This document shows positions 36,583 to 45,844 of a DNA stretch of 64,000 nucleotides, one piece after another. Within the stretch, counting starts at the first letter, position 1, and each line of letters opens with the position of its first letter. The notes under the pieces were generated by a model. The model made no database searches and had not been told where the DNA came from. It saw nothing but the letters and a program-made list of their open reading frames with translations. The stretch is from Haladaptatus pallidirubidus (lineage in GTDB: Archaea; Halobacteriota; Halobacteria; Halobacteriales; Haladaptataceae), in assembly GCF_020700235.1 (NCBI RefSeq), contig NZ_CP085302.1, positions 62,001-126,000 of the forward strand, read 5' to 3'. A program made the translations under genes and the position numbers.

Positions 36583-36634
36583 GGGCGATTTTCAGTAAGA
36601 TCGTTCCCATAAAACCATATAGTTTGACTCTCGT

Positions 36635-37420
36635 ATGACCACTATGCAGTTTGAAACGCTTGCTGTCGAGATATCCGATGGCATTGCAACGGTGGCGTTA
36701 CGCAATGAGCCTGTGAATGCGATCAACCAGGATGTTCGCCATGAACTTGCAGACGTCCTCGAGATACTCCGCGAAGAACGAGTACGAGTCGTTGTTTTCC
36801 GTGGCGCTGAAGATGTCTTTTCTGTGGGTGCTGATATCGGACTCTTCGAAGAAGCCCAAAACTGGACAACACAGGAATTTCGGACAAACTCTCGCATCCT
36901 TGGCCGCGTATTTGAGGGTCTCAAACAACTCGAAAAACCAGTCATTGCAGCCATCGACGGCACCTGCGTTGGTGGCGGACTCGAGCTTGCATTATCCTGT
37001 GATGTACGAATTGCAGCACCCGATGCAACCTTTGGATTCCCCGAACACAATATTGGTCTGATTCCTGGACTCGGTGGCTGTTCTCGCTTTGTGCAATTCG
37101 TTGGCCCTGGCAAAGCAAAAGATTTCATCTTCACCGGAGAATTGTTTGATGGCGAACGTGCCCGTGAGTTGGGTGTCGTTGAACGGATCGCAGATGATCC
37201 GATGGATGCAGCCGACGACTATGCACGGGACCTTCTTCCGCAACCGCCACAGGCTCTCGGTTTAGCAAAGCGTGTGATTGATTCCAATGCGAATCAGAAC
37301 CCACAAACAGCGAGTTTGCTCGAATCGCTTGCCCAGAGCACGCTTTTGCAAACCCAGGATCACGAAGAAGGAATCAAAGCGTTTCGAGAGAAGCGAGATC
37401 CCGAATTTACGGGGAAATAA
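36635..37420 (+). CDS. Enoyl-CoA hydratase/isomerase
   Basis: Crotonase-fold enzyme of 261 aa. VFSVGADIGLFEEA, GTCVGGGLELALSCDVRIA (oxyanion hole) and EHNIGLIPGLGGCSRFVQFVG are visible; the usual second catalytic acid position is Gly/Leu (PGLGGC), so it may be an isomerase or ring-opening enzyme (PaaG/PaaZ-like) rather than a simple hydratase. Ends ERKDPEFTG-like (FREKRDPEFTGK). The gene appears intact and is probably in one transcript with the dehydrogenase. Confidence 0.88.
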   Translation: MTTMQFETLAVEISDGIATVALRNEPVNAINQDVRHELADVLEILREERVRVVVFRGAEDVFSVGADIGLFEEAQNWTTQEFRTNSRILGRVFEGLKQLEKPVIAAIDGTCVGGGLELALSCDVRIAAPDATFGFPEHNIGLIPGLGGCSRFVQFVGPGKAKDFIFTGELFDGERARELGVVERIADDPMDAADDYARDLLPQPPQALGLAKRVIDSNANQNPQTASLLESLAQSTLLQTQDHEEGIKAFREKRDPEFTGK

Positions 37421-37576
37421 CAAGGAGTTCCATTTTTGGTCGGCTAGATGACGACAGTTGCGTAGTAGCTGTTGCGATCGAGGATAAACCATACTCCGTC
37501 GAAAGAGAACCAACAGATATTACCGTTACCACAATATATATTTACACTATTACCAATTATTGGGGCGTGTTGAATC

Positions 37577-38161
37577 ATGACACAAAATAAGTCCGTCAAT
37601 CCTGGAATCTTTCCCCTACTACTATTCGGGTATTCACTTGCCGTATTAGGGGCAGAACTACTCATCGCGCATGAAGCAGCAGGCGCATTAGTATTCGCTA
37701 TCTTCATTGCAGCAGTTGGGGAAAGTATCGGTGGATTATGGGAAATTTCACAGGGCAAAACCTATCTCGGGTCAGTCGTCACGACATTTGGTATCTGGTT
37801 ATTCGGCTTATTCATGCTTGAGACGGTCGGCCAAGTCTTGGGGTTAGTGACACCACAAGCATTGGCAACCTATTTTCTGGTTCTGCTCATTCCAATCGTT
37901 CTTCTGGGCTATCCAGCCTTCAAAAATCAACTGGGGTGGCAGATCCAAGGTGCGTTCGTGTTCTTGTTTCTGCTCGTGTTATTCGCTGGTGTAAACTTCA
38001 TCCTCACGAGTTCGTTACTCAATCTTGCAGCCGGCGCGTCTGCATGGTTAGCGGCAATCTGCATCTGGTTGCTTGCCGCAGAAGACATCTTTGCCATTAA
38101 TATCGGGTCAGATATCGAAACAACATCCGCAGAAATAGGTGAGACACAGCATCTCGAGTGA
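37577..38161 (+). CDS. Membrane protein, acetate transporter-like (GPR1/FUN34/YaaH)
   Basis: A 194-aa protein with about six membrane helices. GESIGGLWEISQGKTYLGSV and TTFGIWLFGLF resemble the conserved loop of the YaaH/SatP acetate uptake family (GxxxFxxGNTF type). The short hydrophilic N- and C-termini fit. It sits between the hydratase and the PaaY-like gene, so it may import a short carboxylate or release acetate. Family assignment is by pattern and moderately sure. Confidence 0.6.
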   Translation: MTQNKSVNPGIFPLLLFGYSLAVLGAELLIAHEAAGALVFAIFIAAVGESIGGLWEISQGKTYLGSVVTTFGIWLFGLFMLETVGQVLGLVTPQALATYFLVLLIPIVLLGYPAFKNQLGWQIQGAFVFLFLLVLFAGVNFILTSSLLNLAAGASAWLAAICIWLLAAEDIFAINIGSDIETTSAEIGETQHLE

Positions 38162-38295
38162 ACAAACGATAGTTCCAACAAACACTGAACACGTTTTACA
38201 CATAAAGCGTGGAGTAGGCGTTCGTCCTATTGAGAATAATAATACCGACTCTTTTCCCAATACTACTTTATTACTCGACCAATGTTACTCAGCAT

Positions 38296-38802
38296 ATGCA
38301 AGAATCTATCTTTGGTGTGAAACCAATTGTAGCAGAGTCTGCATTTGTTTCAAAGATGGCATACCTGATTGGCGATGTGACAGTGGGTGAACGATCCAGT
38401 CTGTGGCCGTTTGTGTGTTTGCGCGGCGGTGAACGGAGCAATCCGACAATAGTCGGCGAGGAGTGTAACGTACAAGAGTTTACGATGCTTCATGGGGCAT
38501 CGATTGGAGATCAAGTCTCGATCGGGCATAATGCCGTTGTAGATTATGCAACCGTCGAAGATCATACACTCATTGGAATGCAAAGTACAGTCCTCGCCGG
38601 TGCAACCGTTGAGTCAAATTGTGTAGTTGCAGCAGGCAGTGTCGTTTTACAAGGTCAAACGGTTCCAAAAGGGCATTTAGCGTATGGAGCGCCCGCTCAA
38701 ACACGACCGCTGACTGAGGATCAGCGAAACGAGATCTCACGAGTCTATCAACACTATGTGGATCTTGGACAGGAATATAAAGGCACTAATAGATATGAAT
38801 AA
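38296..38802 (+). CDS. Left-handed beta-helix protein (gamma-carbonic anhydrase/PaaY-like)
   Basis: 168 aa if started at 38296 (MQESIFGVKPIVAESAFVS); the upstream frame from 38230 is not homologous. Hexapeptide repeats cover most of the chain (IGDVTVGERSSLW, IGDQVSIGHNAVV, VEDHTLIGMQSTV), with zinc-site His in MLHGAS, SIGHNA and DHTLIG. Within phenylacetate clusters PaaY is a thioesterase protecting against dead-end CoA esters, which would suit this island; a true carbonic anhydrase is the alternative. Confidence 0.78.
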   Translation: MQESIFGVKPIVAESAFVSKMAYLIGDVTVGERSSLWPFVCLRGGERSNPTIVGEECNVQEFTMLHGASIGDQVSIGHNAVVDYATVEDHTLIGMQSTVLAGATVESNCVVAAGSVVLQGQTVPKGHLAYGAPAQTRPLTEDQRNEISRVYQHYVDLGQEYKGTNRYE

Positions 38803-38855
38803 GAGACATTTAACGTATGCGGATTATTTGTAGGATACAAAGCCCAGGTAATGGA

Positions 38856-39848
38856 CTATAATTCAGCTGTATGATCGAAGAGATCGTCAAGTCGATCTGC
38901 TGCATTCGATTTTGTTGCATACATCCCTTCTCTCTCAGTCAGTAGGTTGTTATTGGTAAGATGGTTCAAATGGGCGTACGCCTCACCCGGACCATGGAGA
39001 ATATGAATCCCTACCAGATCCCCGAATAGCTCTGCACTAACAGCCCATGCATCCATAGCAGAATTCTTAGATAAGATGTCGATAATGCGTTGACTCCGCT
39101 CATAGTGATGATTGATGATTTCCTGAGCACGAGCTGTGGGATCATTTATGACGTATCGATGTCCCGGGTAAGCACGTATGAAACCAGTATCTCGAATCCG
39201 GTAAAGTGTTGTAAGATATGATTCGAGCGGATCTGAAACGCGCACATCTGCCCCGCCAACGTTCGGTGTATAATGTGGTAAAAGTGAATCACCAGCAAAC
39301 AGTGCCGTTCCATTATCGGTTTCGAATGCAAATCCAATATGACCAGCTGTATGTCCGGGCATATGGACGACAGTTAGCTGCTGATCTCCAAGCGTAATAA
39401 TGTCGCCATCAGTGTGTGTTATTGGAGTAGGAGGTTCCCCACGAAGTTCATCATGGTGTTTCATGAAGTCAAGCAACTCGCGCTGTGCAGTCGTTGGCAT
39501 TCCCCAGCAATTGAAAAATGCACGCTGTTGTTCGCGAAATTGGTCAACTGCTTCCGATTCTCGTGATATGAGTGGCGCATCAGTAGGATGAGCATGGACG
39601 ACCGCCCCACTCTCTTGCTGGAAAGAGCCCGCAAGGCCAATATGATCCTCATGTAAGTGTGTCAATAGAATGTGGTCGAGATCGGCCACTTTCAGGCCGT
39701 GATCAGCGAGCCCTTTTCGAAGTGCCTCCTCTGTTCGAGGCATTGAGACGCCTGTATCAATGAGGGTGGTTTCGCTACCACGCAATAGGTAAGCATTGTT
39801 CTTTCCCTCGAACTCTGTATTGCTCAGCTGGATTGCGTCGATGTTCAC
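38856..39848 (-). CDS. Metallo-beta-lactamase-fold hydrolase (second copy in island)
   Basis: 330-aa zinc hydrolase. THLHEDHIGL supplies HxHxDH, with HMPGHTAGHIGF, AGDSLLP and YPGHRYV after it. The C-terminal domain (AELFGDLVGIHILHGPGEAYAHLNHL) parallels that of the MBL protein at 19808, with which it shares the TPNVGGAD/S segment. The two are likely paralogues acting on related thioesters or lactones. Confidence 0.82.
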   Translation of the reverse strand: MNIDAIQLSNTEFEGKNNAYLLRGSETTLIDTGVSMPRTEEALRKGLADHGLKVADLDHILLTHLHEDHIGLAGSFQQESGAVVHAHPTDAPLISRESEAVDQFREQQRAFFNCWGMPTTAQRELLDFMKHHDELRGEPPTPITHTDGDIITLGDQQLTVVHMPGHTAGHIGFAFETDNGTALFAGDSLLPHYTPNVGGADVRVSDPLESYLTTLYRIRDTGFIRAYPGHRYVINDPTARAQEIINHHYERSQRIIDILSKNSAMDAWAVSAELFGDLVGIHILHGPGEAYAHLNHLTNNNLLTEREGMYATKSNAADRLDDLFDHTAEL

Positions 39849-40583
39849 GATTAGTGAGATGCCCTACTCCGTAATAATAGTCTGGGGATTACTAGGAATA
39901 GGTTGCCAGGTACAGTCTAATTAGATTACGTTGAGAAGTGAGCGATTTGTCGATTGGGTATTTGTAGATCTAAAACTACCTGTAATGTAGGAATTCTAAT
40001 AGATGTTGAGAGCAGGGATTGATGACGAATTAAAATTCATTCAAAATGAAAATTCCGCATCCATATATAATAATTATTATTAAGATATATTTATAATCTG
40101 GTAGTACGTTAGATCATCATATGAAGGTCAATTGGAAATACGGATTAGATCACTACCATTGTCGCCCTTTATTATTGTATGTTAGTTACAATATCGACGG
40201 AGCAAGCTATTTCCCAATATTGTCGCTAAATTTTCAATTTGGCAATAATCCGGCGATCGGATTACCTAAGCAAACCGGGATAAAAATCAACGTTTAGTTG
40301 CGATATTTGTATTGAATTGCCAATATAATTGGTCAACCACCGATTCCTTCACTTGAAGATAACATCAGTTCATATATCAAAGAAAATAAATATTTTTACA
40401 AATATTTATATTAAGATATTAAATTTAGAATTAATTCATATATCTATGGATATTTTAAAGAATTGTTCTTCCTATGCACTACCACAGCCATTAAAGACGG
40501 CATTGATATTTATTTGAATATTTAAATAAATATTCTTTCAAATTTGAACTAACTCATTACGCATGTGCGCATTGAATTGCTCT
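39849..40583. other. Strongly AT-rich intergenic block
   Basis: Some 700 bp, very A/T-rich from 40030 to 40560, with no supportable gene. It contains the imperfect palindrome TTGCCAATATAATTGGTCAA near 40317. Composition differs from flanking genes, which suggests foreign origin or an origin-like/unpairing region; nothing more can be shown. Confidence 0.45.
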
Positions 40584-40880
40584 AAACAATATTATTCGAA
40601 TGCACTGATTCGATCCACACTCAGAAGCGCACGCTCACGGGCATTGTCTATCAGTGTGAGCATTCGGAAGCCGCACTCTCCTGTCGTGGCCCCGAACCCG
40701 GTGAGCACGTTCTGTACGTCGCCACGCCATCGAACGACCTGTACCGGCTGCAGTATAATTACTACGACGAGTACAAACACACCCACACAGAACTCGATCA
40801 TTACGGACGTACCCCCTCCGGCAAGTATGCCTGGTTGCGCACGTACGCCTCTGTCGAGTGCATTGTCAATCCAACCGAAG
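40584..40880 (+). pseudogene. Coding remnant of unknown family, no start codon
   Basis: An open frame without ATG/GTG start reads EHVLYVATPSNDLYRLQYNY and GRTPSGKYAWLRTYASVECI, protein-like sequence with Tyr/Asp clustering unlike random translation. Similarity to a known family was not recognised. It begins after a stop at 40583 and loses character near VNPTEV, just before the 40938 hairpin. Probably the remaining end of a gene cut by insertion or deletion. Confidence 0.4.
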
Positions 40881-40937
40881 TGAGCAGGCGTAAGTGGGTA
40901 CGCACCCACGCAGTTGAACCCTCTCGACTACTGTGGG

Positions 40938-41002
40938 GTGTAACGAATCCTTCTTTTATCCTCGCAATTGCGAGGCGAAGAAGGATTCCTTTTGCGTTAC
41001 AC
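40938..41002. repeat. 65-nt nested hairpin
   Basis: Three nested inverted repeats: GTGTAACG/CGTTACAC (40938-40945 with 40995-41002), AATCCTTCTT/AAGAAGGATT (40946-40955 with 40978-40987), and a perfect 16-bp palindrome CCTCGCAATTGCGAGG (40960-40975). Only a 7-nt bulge and short gaps interrupt pairing. May be the end of a mobile element, a recombination site or a strong transcript end for the minus-strand nuclease gene. Confidence 0.65.
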
Positions 41003-41069
41003 TGGTTGCGTGGAGTGCGTTACGACAGTGTAACGCTAGTGGCTTTCCAGAAGAGTAGTGCTAGTAGCT

Positions 41070-42023
41070 CTACTCTTGATGTCGATGTCGGGAGCTATAT
41101 TCAAACTCTGTGACAACAGGTAAATGATCAGATCGATAGTTCCCTTCCTGCACGTCGAACGTTCGATACCAATCGACGGTGGCAGTACCGAGTGTGAAAA
41201 TATAGTCAATCCGATCCTCAATATTGTTAGTAAATCCGTGATAGGTTCCCCATGGACCGTAAACAGTGTCTGTATCGGCTTCTCTTCGAGGATCGAATAG
41301 GAGATCCTCGGTATTACCATCCGTTCCAGTCATGATTTGGTACGGTTTCCGACTTGGTTTGGAATTGAAATCACCGGTGATCACGACATCTTCACCTGCT
41401 TCTACGCGATCACGTGCGCGCTTACGGATGAGTTTTGCAGACTCAGTCCGAGCGGTTTCTCCGACATGAGAGAAGTGAGTATTGCAAAACCACAGCCGTC
41501 CTCTAGTCTTCCGGTGGCGAAGACTCACCCACGTTGTCACACGGGGGAGATCGGCATCCCAACCGATACTTGGCTCATCAGGTGTTTCTGAGAGCCAAAA
41601 CGCACCTCGCTCAATCGCTTCAAATAGGTCAGGATCCCATGCGACAGGCACCATCTCACCTTCTCGATCGCCATCTTCTCTCCCAACACCGTACCAATTG
41701 TATTCATCAACCTCTTCACGGAGGTCGTCGTATTGATTTGGCTGTGCCTCTTGTATGCCGAGAAGACCCGAATCGATATCAGTAATCGTCTTAGAAACGC
41801 GGCTTAACCGTTCGTCCCACGAATACTCATCGTCAGGATTATCATACCGAATGTTGAACGAGCATGCCTTAAGGAGAGTCGGGCGATTACTGGACGGGAA
41901 TTGACTGTCGTATTGATTGGCCGTCTCAGTAGTTGCTGATCCAGTGCTTATTCCAAGTGCTGTTCCAATCGATGTGGCACCGATCCATTGAACGAACTTT
42001 CGCCGTGAGAAATCATTGAGCAT
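41070..42023 (-). CDS. Tat-exported endonuclease/exonuclease/phosphatase-family protein
   Basis: 317-aa EEP-superfamily phosphodiesterase. N-terminus SRRKFVQWIGATSIGTALG is a Tat signal, so the protein works outside the cell. Active-site blocks in order: SFNIRYDNPD, GIQEAQPNQYDD (catalytic Glu), FCNTHFSHVG, VVITGDFNSKP (Asp-Asn) and RSDHLPVVTEF (Asp-His). Substrates might be extracellular DNA or phosphodiesters. Start of a stretch of Tat-secreted hydrolases on the minus strand. Confidence 0.88.
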   Translation of the reverse strand: MLNDFSRRKFVQWIGATSIGTALGISTGSATTETANQYDSQFPSSNRPTLLKACSFNIRYDNPDDEYSWDERLSRVSKTITDIDSGLLGIQEAQPNQYDDLREEVDEYNWYGVGREDGDREGEMVPVAWDPDLFEAIERGAFWLSETPDEPSIGWDADLPRVTTWVSLRHRKTRGRLWFCNTHFSHVGETARTESAKLIRKRARDRVEAGEDVVITGDFNSKPSRKPYQIMTGTDGNTEDLLFDPRREADTDTVYGPWGTYHGFTNNIEDRIDYIFTLGTATVDWYRTFDVQEGNYRSDHLPVVTEFEYSSRHRHQE

Positions 42024-42042
42024 AGCATCCTAATATATTTAT

Positions 42043-43985
42043 TTAGTGATTAAATATTTTTATATTTGTTTTAAATATGTGTATTGTATCCCACAGACAC
42101 GGTGCAACCGTATGAGGCTCCCGATAGGGCTTCCGATTGGCAAACGTTCTACGGGCGAGGGCATTAACACGATTATGAAGACTTCGTCCTGTCTCCCCAA
42201 TGGACTCGAGCCCGGCGTGGTTAAGATATGCGACTCGATAGCGTCCTTCCTCGATTGATAGCAACGCGAAGTCATCCGACGTTAAGACCAAGTCAGCGAG
42301 ACGCAGTAACGTCACTACCGATGATGAGATCTAACACTCGGGTGATGCCACCAACCTCGATCGTGTTCCGGAGTGAGTTCGTCGTTCACATGACCGTCAG
42401 TGGCGTAGACGATGAGGTTCGCGTCAGTGCCAGCACTATCACCGAGTGACGTCCAAATATCTGAGCTGGTATATTGTTGTTTGACCTTTCCGTTTGGATA
42501 CTCACTAACAACTTTGTCACGGAGCGTCTTTACAAGTGCTTCCATGCCCTCATTACGGTACTCGCTTGGCATACTGATTGAAGTATCAGAGAGAATCAGC
42601 ACGCGTGGAGCCTGTTCGTTCGCCGTCACCGCGACACCAACCGGGTCTTCCCCGTCTTCGACTTCGAACGCCATTGCAGGAAGTCCTTCCACTGGATCGC
42701 CTGCATCATCGAGTGCATGCACATTAAGCTGAATCTCGGGGAATCGTCCGCTATCAGCACTCACCCTGAGTTCAGAGACGGCACTCGCCCCGGTTCCTCC
42801 ATCAGGCGCTACGAATGGCTCTCCATTACGGAGTACTGTGCCGTCCTCCTCAATGTGAAGCTGATCGCCAGCGCGAGTCACTGCGTCACCCATCACTGAG
42901 AGACCAGCCATCTCCTCTTGATTGAGATCCATTCCCTGCACCGTTAATGCGGGGATGAAAGTTTGGACGTCCTGGAAGGTAACAGTCGGTTGGTCAAACG
43001 GATCGATTCCTGGGAGGGTCTGGACAAGCAGTTGGCGGCCAACGAGTTCATCGGTACTCCACGAACCTGAAACGAGATCAACTGGTTCCTCGGGGTCATC
43101 AGCTGTCGCGGCCGAGAGCGTGACCTCGACTGGTAGCGTCTCGGACGCTTCAGGAGCCTCGTCTAGCCGTTCGATTGACTCACGAGTTTCGCCGAATGCT
43201 GCGTTGAGTGCAAACAGATCGGCGTAGTGTTCCGTTCCGTCAATGACGACACGTACGATTGGCAAATTTCCACTGTCCCAGTCAAACTCTTGCGGTGATA
43301 GATCCTCGTCTGGGAGTTGTTCGTAGAGTCGTTTGCCGAGGTGCTTGCTCTCATCACCATTTTTGTCGATTGCTTCGATAGCAGAATTCTCGTTTTTGGG
43401 TTGTTTCAGCCGCTCTTGCCATTCTTCGATCTGTGCGTTGTCAATATCCGGGGCAAAGCGTCGGTCAACGGGCCGCCATAACAGGCGCTTGACCTGGTCG
43501 GAGTCTGGTAGTCCGTCACCGGTTAGAATGTCGGCTTCCCAGCAGGCACGGCGATACAAAGTCGCTAACAGTTCGGCTTTTTCGCGAGGTGTCCCAGCTC
43601 CACCACGGAGTGTTCCACGAACGCCCCACCGAATTTGATCTCCGGAGTAGCTAAGCCGGTCGACCATGTCCGGATAGGTGACAATTTCGTCGCGCACAAA
43701 CTGAAAGAGTGCTTCTGGATCACCCTTAGTGACCAAGTGGTTTGCGCGAGCGGGCAAATGATCCGGGCTTGTCCGAAGTGCTGTCTGAACTTCTTTCCAG
43801 ATATCAAATGGGACGTGCTCATTATTGGCCCCACCTGTCGGATGAAGTATTTCATTACATCCTGCCACGCTTGTTGTGACACTTAACCCGAGCGTTTTCA
43901 AAAGCGTTCGTCTGTCGACTGGAAAAGTGTCGAAAGCTGTTGATTGACTGTCAACCGGTGTGTTTCTATCTGGTGTTAAAGTCAT
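42043..43985 (-). pseudogene. Tat lipoprotein with von Willebrand A domain, 3' end frameshifted
   Basis: Main frame 42315-43985 codes 556 aa. N-terminus: Tat motif DRRTLLKTLG and lipobox VAGC. Residues ~90-250 contain a transglutaminase-like region (RDEIVTYPDMVDRLSYSGDQ; YRRACWEADILTGDG). A VWA domain follows (APRVLILSDTSISMPSEY with the DTSxSM metal site, LIVYATDGHVND). After NDELTPE near 42370 the frame shifts: the other frames read LRNTIEVGGITRVLDLIIG and then LRLADLVLTSDDFALLSI to 42043. At least two shifts seem to have occurred, so the C-terminal ~80 residues are lost or altered. Confidence 0.6.
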
Positions 43986-44250
43986 GATGTTGGTCTCTAT
44001 GAACGTTAGATCCTATATATCGATATTCAAATAAGAACCAGGGCAAATTGTACTTATTGGTTGGGATAATTCCAACTATGGGAATATTTCAAACTGTGAA
44101 ACGGAAATGAGAGTCGCCCAATAGCGCCAAGCTTGCTCACTTCCGCATTAAACCGAATTGGGAACAGAAGTTACCGAGAAAGACGATCGAACCGACGAGG
44201 TTAAGCAATTCGCTTTCACCATCATTGTAATCTCTCAGACCCGCCGATAC
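43986..44250. other. Intergenic region
   Basis: Upstream of the VWA gene and downstream of a SWIM fragment. No gene recognised. Confidence 0.35.
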
Positions 44251-44494
44251 TCACACTCGTCGCTTTCCCCGGTGGGAAGACATCGAACGACCATCACTCG
44301 ACGGGGTTTCGACGGCGACCATGTGCTTACAGTAGGCATTACGGTGGACGTGGTGGGGGCAGGTGCAGGCCATCAGGTCTTCGGTCACGTCGTCCAGCGT
44401 GACGATGTATTGGTGGTCTGCGGGGTTGTCGTGGCACTCGTTGGTGACTTCAACCATTCCGGGGGCATCGACGCCGAAGAAAAATTGGTCCTAC
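44251..44494 (-). pseudogene. SWIM zinc-finger protein fragment (copy b)
   Basis: Reads DQFFFGVDAPGMVEVTNECH, then ACTCPHHVHRNAYCKHMVAVE with all SWIM ligands. The N-terminal start is lost (an in-frame TAG precedes DQF at about 44490) and the C-terminal cysteine cluster is replaced by unrelated residues. It abuts the 3' end of the subtilase gene at 44510. No SprT fragment follows this copy. Confidence 0.65.
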
Positions 44495-44509
44495 AAGCCC
44501 CGAGGAAAC

Positions 44510-45844
44510 TCACTGCGATACTGCTGCGTACGTATCGAGATATCCCGAGCCGTAGTATTTCTTGTCGTATCCCTCGGGCACCTCGGCAACTTGTTTCAGG
44601 GTGCTTTTGAGTTGGTTCGCATTCATCTGTGGATTTACACTCTTCAGTAGTGCGACGGCGCCAGCGACCTGTGGTGCAGCCATTGAGGTACCTGCATACC
44701 AGTCATAGCCGTAGGTGGCTCCAAGATATTCACCAGCCTCATTGTATTCCGGTATGGCGACAGTGTTCAACACGAGATCATACTTCCAATTAACCCCGGT
44801 TCCGACCGCGTCTTCATCTACATTGCCACCGGGTGCCGCGAGATCCACAGCGTTCGTTCCGTAATTCGTGTAGTACGCGGGCGCATACGGCGGTTCTTCA
44901 AGTCCTTTGTCTCCCCACATGAATCCGATTGGGCCAGTCGCGCTCACAGTTAGGCCTCCGGCGGTCTCCGAGGAATCACGCTGGTCTTTGTCGAACTGGA
45001 GAGTTCCACCCCAGTTGCCACACGCATGGGTAAGGACCGTCCCCTGCCGGTTCGCGTAAGTGGTTGTTCGCTGCATCGATTTGCCCCAGAATTTGCCCCA
45101 GCCATCCTCGCGGAAGCGGAACGTCCACCCCAGGCTGAGATTCGCGGCGTCAGCACCAATTTCGGCACTGTAAACGATGGCCGCTAAGACGTCACCCATC
45201 CATGCGGAGAAACTAGCTGAATTGACTTCGGAGAATACACGCAGGTCAACGAGTTCTGTCGCTGGCGCAGAGCCGATGACGCCCGTATCGTTTTGATCGC
45301 TGGCTGCGATACTCCCGGCGACGTGTGTGCCGTGGGGGCCACCATATGGGCCGGGTGCGCCGAAGGAGTCTGGCGTGAAGTTCTTCGAGAGATCTGCGTT
45401 TACAGTGCCCTGTAATTCGGGGTGGCCTGCGCCAATGCCAGAATCGATTACGGCGACGCGAGTGCCTTCTCCGCGAGTGATTTCGTGGGTCGCCGGAATT
45501 TGCTGATCTTGCTTGTCCCACTGATACTCGTATAGGTCTTCCCCTTCTGGAGGATACACGACACGTTCTGACTGTCTGAAAACCGCGTCAGGTAGTCTGG
45601 GTGAGTACTGTTTGTCGCGGGCGTATTGTGCGCCGCTGAGTGCGTCTTCGGTTGCGTTCACGACAAGGAGATTCACCGGTGCAAGGTCGTGGATTATTTT
45701 GACGTTTCGTTCGCTGCTCAAGCTTTGTCGGTCGACGACGAATCGCTGGGTTGAGTCGGCTCCGACGAGTGATGATGTGAGCGCGAGCGTACCAAGGGTG
45801 GTTCCAGTTGTCTCGAGGAATTGTCGACGGTTGTAGTGTGTCAT
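44510..45844 (-). CDS. Tat-exported subtilisin-like serine protease
   Basis: 444-aa S8 peptidase (halolysin-type). N-terminus YNRRQFLETTGTTLG is a Tat signal; an N-terminal propeptide covers about residues 31-110. Catalytic triad: Asp134 (AVIDSGIG), His171 (PHGTHVAGS) and Ser in YAGTSMAAPQVAG. It lacks a long C-terminal extension as seen in other halolysins. Overlaps the carboxypeptidase gene by 4 bp, indicating a joint extracellular protein-breakdown operon with endo- and exopeptidase. Confidence 0.92.
   Translation of the reverse strand: MTHYNRRQFLETTGTTLGTLALTSSLVGADSTQRFVVDRQSLSSERNVKIIHDLAPVNLLVVNATEDALSGAQYARDKQYSPRLPDAVFRQSERVVYPPEGEDLYEYQWDKQDQQIPATHEITRGEGTRVAVIDSGIGAGHPELQGTVNADLSKNFTPDSFGAPGPYGGPHGTHVAGSIAASDQNDTGVIGSAPATELVDLRVFSEVNSASFSAWMGDVLAAIVYSAEIGADAANLSLGWTFRFREDGWGKFWGKSMQRTTTYANRQGTVLTHACGNWGGTLQFDKDQRDSSETAGGLTVSATGPIGFMWGDKGLEEPPYAPAYYTNYGTNAVDLAAPGGNVDEDAVGTGVNWKYDLVLNTVAIPEYNEAGEYLGATYGYDWYAGTSMAAPQVAGAVALLKSVNPQMNANQLKSTLKQVAEVPEGYDKKYYGSGYLDTYAAVSQ

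Noticed and set aside
40592..40909. 105-aa minus-strand protein with a hydrophobic stretch
   Set aside because: The overlapping plus-strand frame has more protein-like sequence; hydrophobic run is a reverse-complement effect.
42043..42315. Separate 90-aa gene
   Set aside because: Better explained as the frameshifted C-terminus of the VWA protein.
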